From: Warburgia ugandensis
Lineage: Eukaryota > Streptophyta > Magnoliopsida > Canellales > Canellaceae
DNA length: 64,000 nt
Direction: 5' to 3'
Assembly (NCBI GenBank): GCA_035236585.1
Contig: CP141135.1
Location: 73,757,057-73,821,056 of the forward strand
In this document: piece after piece, positions 62,395-64,000 of the stretch
Position numbering within the stretch: the stretch's first letter is position 1
Layout of the letters: each line of letters begins with the position of its first letter
The notes under the pieces: model-generated
What the model saw: only the letters and a program-made list of their open reading frames with translations
Told to the model about the DNA's origin: nothing
The model's database searches: none
Made by a program: the position numbers and the translations under genes

Positions 62395-62520
62395 ATCAGG
62401 AGGCTAATGGTGTTGCTAATCAGCTGGCTACTACCACCTCTATGAACAGGAGGATGGAGACATGGGTCTTTGTTGCTTCTAGCTTCCTATCTTTGAGCCG
62501 TCTCGCTCAAAGATGCATCG
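62395..62520 (+). pseudogene. Possible RNase H C-terminal fragment of a retroelement
   Basis: One frame reads EANGVANQLATTTSMNRRM, resembling the RxxNxVADxLA end of retroelement RNase H domains. It lies in the intron 1 region of AVT copy 3 and is absent from the intact copy. It is short and the match is partial. Confidence 0.35.
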
Positions 62521-64000
62521 GAAAGCAGGGAGCAGCGTAAAAAGTCCCAGTGTCGAGTATTATGGAGCAGAGTCATTAGTTCACATACTTGCTATGTTGT
62601 GTACAAGGACTCTTTTCCATTAATGTGAAACTTCGCCCAGTCAATTTGCCCATGCAGAGTAAATTCTGAGTTTATTTTTATTTTGAATAATGCAGCAAAC
62701 TTAGTCTCACTATTCTGTTCCTTGGGAGTGGGGACACCAGCACTTCCACTCACACAAGGAGGTTGGTTGAGCTTGCTACTTCTTTTATTTGTTGCAGAAC
62801 TCTTTTATAAAACTGCACAACTATTGCAACGCTGAACGAAAGCACATTCATCAATCAAAACCAATTGAGATATAGGCGGGCTCGATTTTGGGTATAAGGT
62901 GCAACTTGCACTGGTGCTTTTCCATGTATCTTGGGCTGTTTCTTGCAGCAAGTGAAAAGTTGATATTGGAAGGTGATCAATTAGATAAATTGTTCCCCAA
63001 ATGCGAGTTTTCAAGCTTTGGGAATAAGACTAGCAGGGAAGGAAGCATTTGTTATGACCTCTGGTATTTATATTTCTGCCTACTACATGGTTAAGAAGCT
63101 TAAGTTTTCTTGCTTATGTTTCTGCTGGGGGGTTTGGATTCATTTATAGTAGTAAGTTCTATATTTTGGGCTAGTGTATCCGATGGTGTGGGGTTTCATG
63201 CAAGGGGAAGACTTCTAAACATAGGTGGAGTTCCAACTGCTATGAGTCTATATCTCTTTGGTTATTGTGGGCATTCAATCTTCCCCACCATGTATACTTC
63301 TATGAAAGATAGAAGTAAATTCTCTAAGGTAAGCAATGCTAGTTAAAATAGGGGTAAATTTTTTTATTTTCCTGAAATTTTCTCGAGTATCACAGCATTT
63401 TCCAAACATTTCGCCATACAGGATCTTTCTCATATCTGAACATTTTTAGCCTGCATTTCTTTGCATTGCACGTATTGGTAGTTTGCTCCATCCTCTGCAC
63501 CATAAGTTATGGGACAATGGCAGTCGTAGGCTACCTAATGTATGGACAAGATGTGAAATCTCAAGTGACATTGAATCTTCAAATGGAAAGCTTAGCTCAA
63601 AATTAGCAATCTACGCGACATTGATCAGCCCACTGACAAAAATTCTATTAGCACTTATGCCAATCGCTGTTGCCAAAGAAGACTGCTTTTCTACTAATGA
63701 TCACAGAGCTTTTAGTCTTCTTATTAGAAATCTACTGGTGATTAGCATTGTAATTGTAGCAGTAGCAGTTGCACTATTTGGATATCTTGTTGCGGCCACT
63801 AGATCATTTCTATATGGCACTGTTTCATTGTCACTACCAGGCATTTGCTATCTCAAGATTGATAGGAAGGTGTGGCTTTGAGTTGGCAATTGTTTTGGGG
63901 ATTTTAATTATGGGGTTCTTGGCTGCAACTATTGGGACTTGTGAATCTTTTAGATATATTGTAAACCATTAGTAATTACATACATTAGCCAACATGTGGA

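Larger units (their letters stand above)
61543..63972 (+). pseudogene. AVT-like transporter, copy 3, pseudogene
   Basis: Covers the promoter, a degenerate exon 1 (about 61667-61815), exon 2 (62725-63328) and exon 3 (about 63470-63972). Exon 2 still reads GVGTPALPLTQGGWLSL but has a stop where QRCMD is expected (near 62834) and several shifts. Both splice acceptors are damaged relative to the intact copy: ctcag is cttgg before exon 2, and ttgcag is ttgcac before exon 3. Exon 3 has two compensating-looking indels near 63580 and another shift near 63860, yet long open blocks remain (LVISIVIVAVAVALFGYL). It keeps more of the gene than copy 2 but cannot make a transporter. Confidence 0.92.

Overview
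This window is plant nuclear DNA. The genes are split by GT-AG introns, and the recognisable proteins are plant families: GASA/Snakin, CLE peptide, GT47 exostosin, an EMB514-like DCL-domain protein and an AVT amino-acid transporter. The spaces between genes are AT-rich and full of decayed plant transposons: Au-type SINEs, L1-like LINEs and a Ty1/copia remnant. An angiosperm is certain. A non-grass, perhaps magnoliid-like, source is only an impression from the style of the repeats.

Layout. 0.6-1.8 kb: an intact four-exon GASA/Snakin gene with a 40-bp tandem duplication over its TATA region. 5.9-8.7 kb: a broken GT47 exostosin gene with a SINE in its intron. 10.0-10.3 kb (minus): a single-exon CLE45-type peptide precursor. 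14.7-15.1 kb: an RNase H fragment of a retroelement. 17.0-21.3 kb (minus): an intact seven-exon RING-CH E3 ligase gene whose introns hold three separate tandem expansions, a SINE and one GC-AG intron. 22.3-31 kb: a transposon-rich stretch with LINE fragments, SINEs and a dead copia element. 31.7-40.1 kb (minus): an intact eight-exon GDA1/CD39 apyrase gene with a decayed, almost complete LINE in its last intron. 41.1-44.2 kb: a two-exon EMB514/DCL-domain gene, divergent from the apyrase. 45-53 kb: repeats, including a 783-bp tandem duplication. 53.5-64 kb: a tandem array of AVT-type amino-acid transporters with one intact copy and two pseudogene copies. A duplicated 3' flank suggests one more unit once lay upstream.

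The genes are unrelated in function and do not form a pathway or cluster. No new molecular system was found. The most informative features are structural: the decaying AVT array, SINEs with target-site duplications (one apparently duplicating a splice acceptor), the unstable introns of the RING-CH gene, a 357-bp MITE with long terminal inverted repeats, and several orphan exon-like ORFs that could not be assigned.

All multi-exon models were built by eye from splice signals and conserved motifs. The GASA, RING-CH, apyrase, EMB514-like and AVT models each stay in frame across every junction, which is strong support for them.
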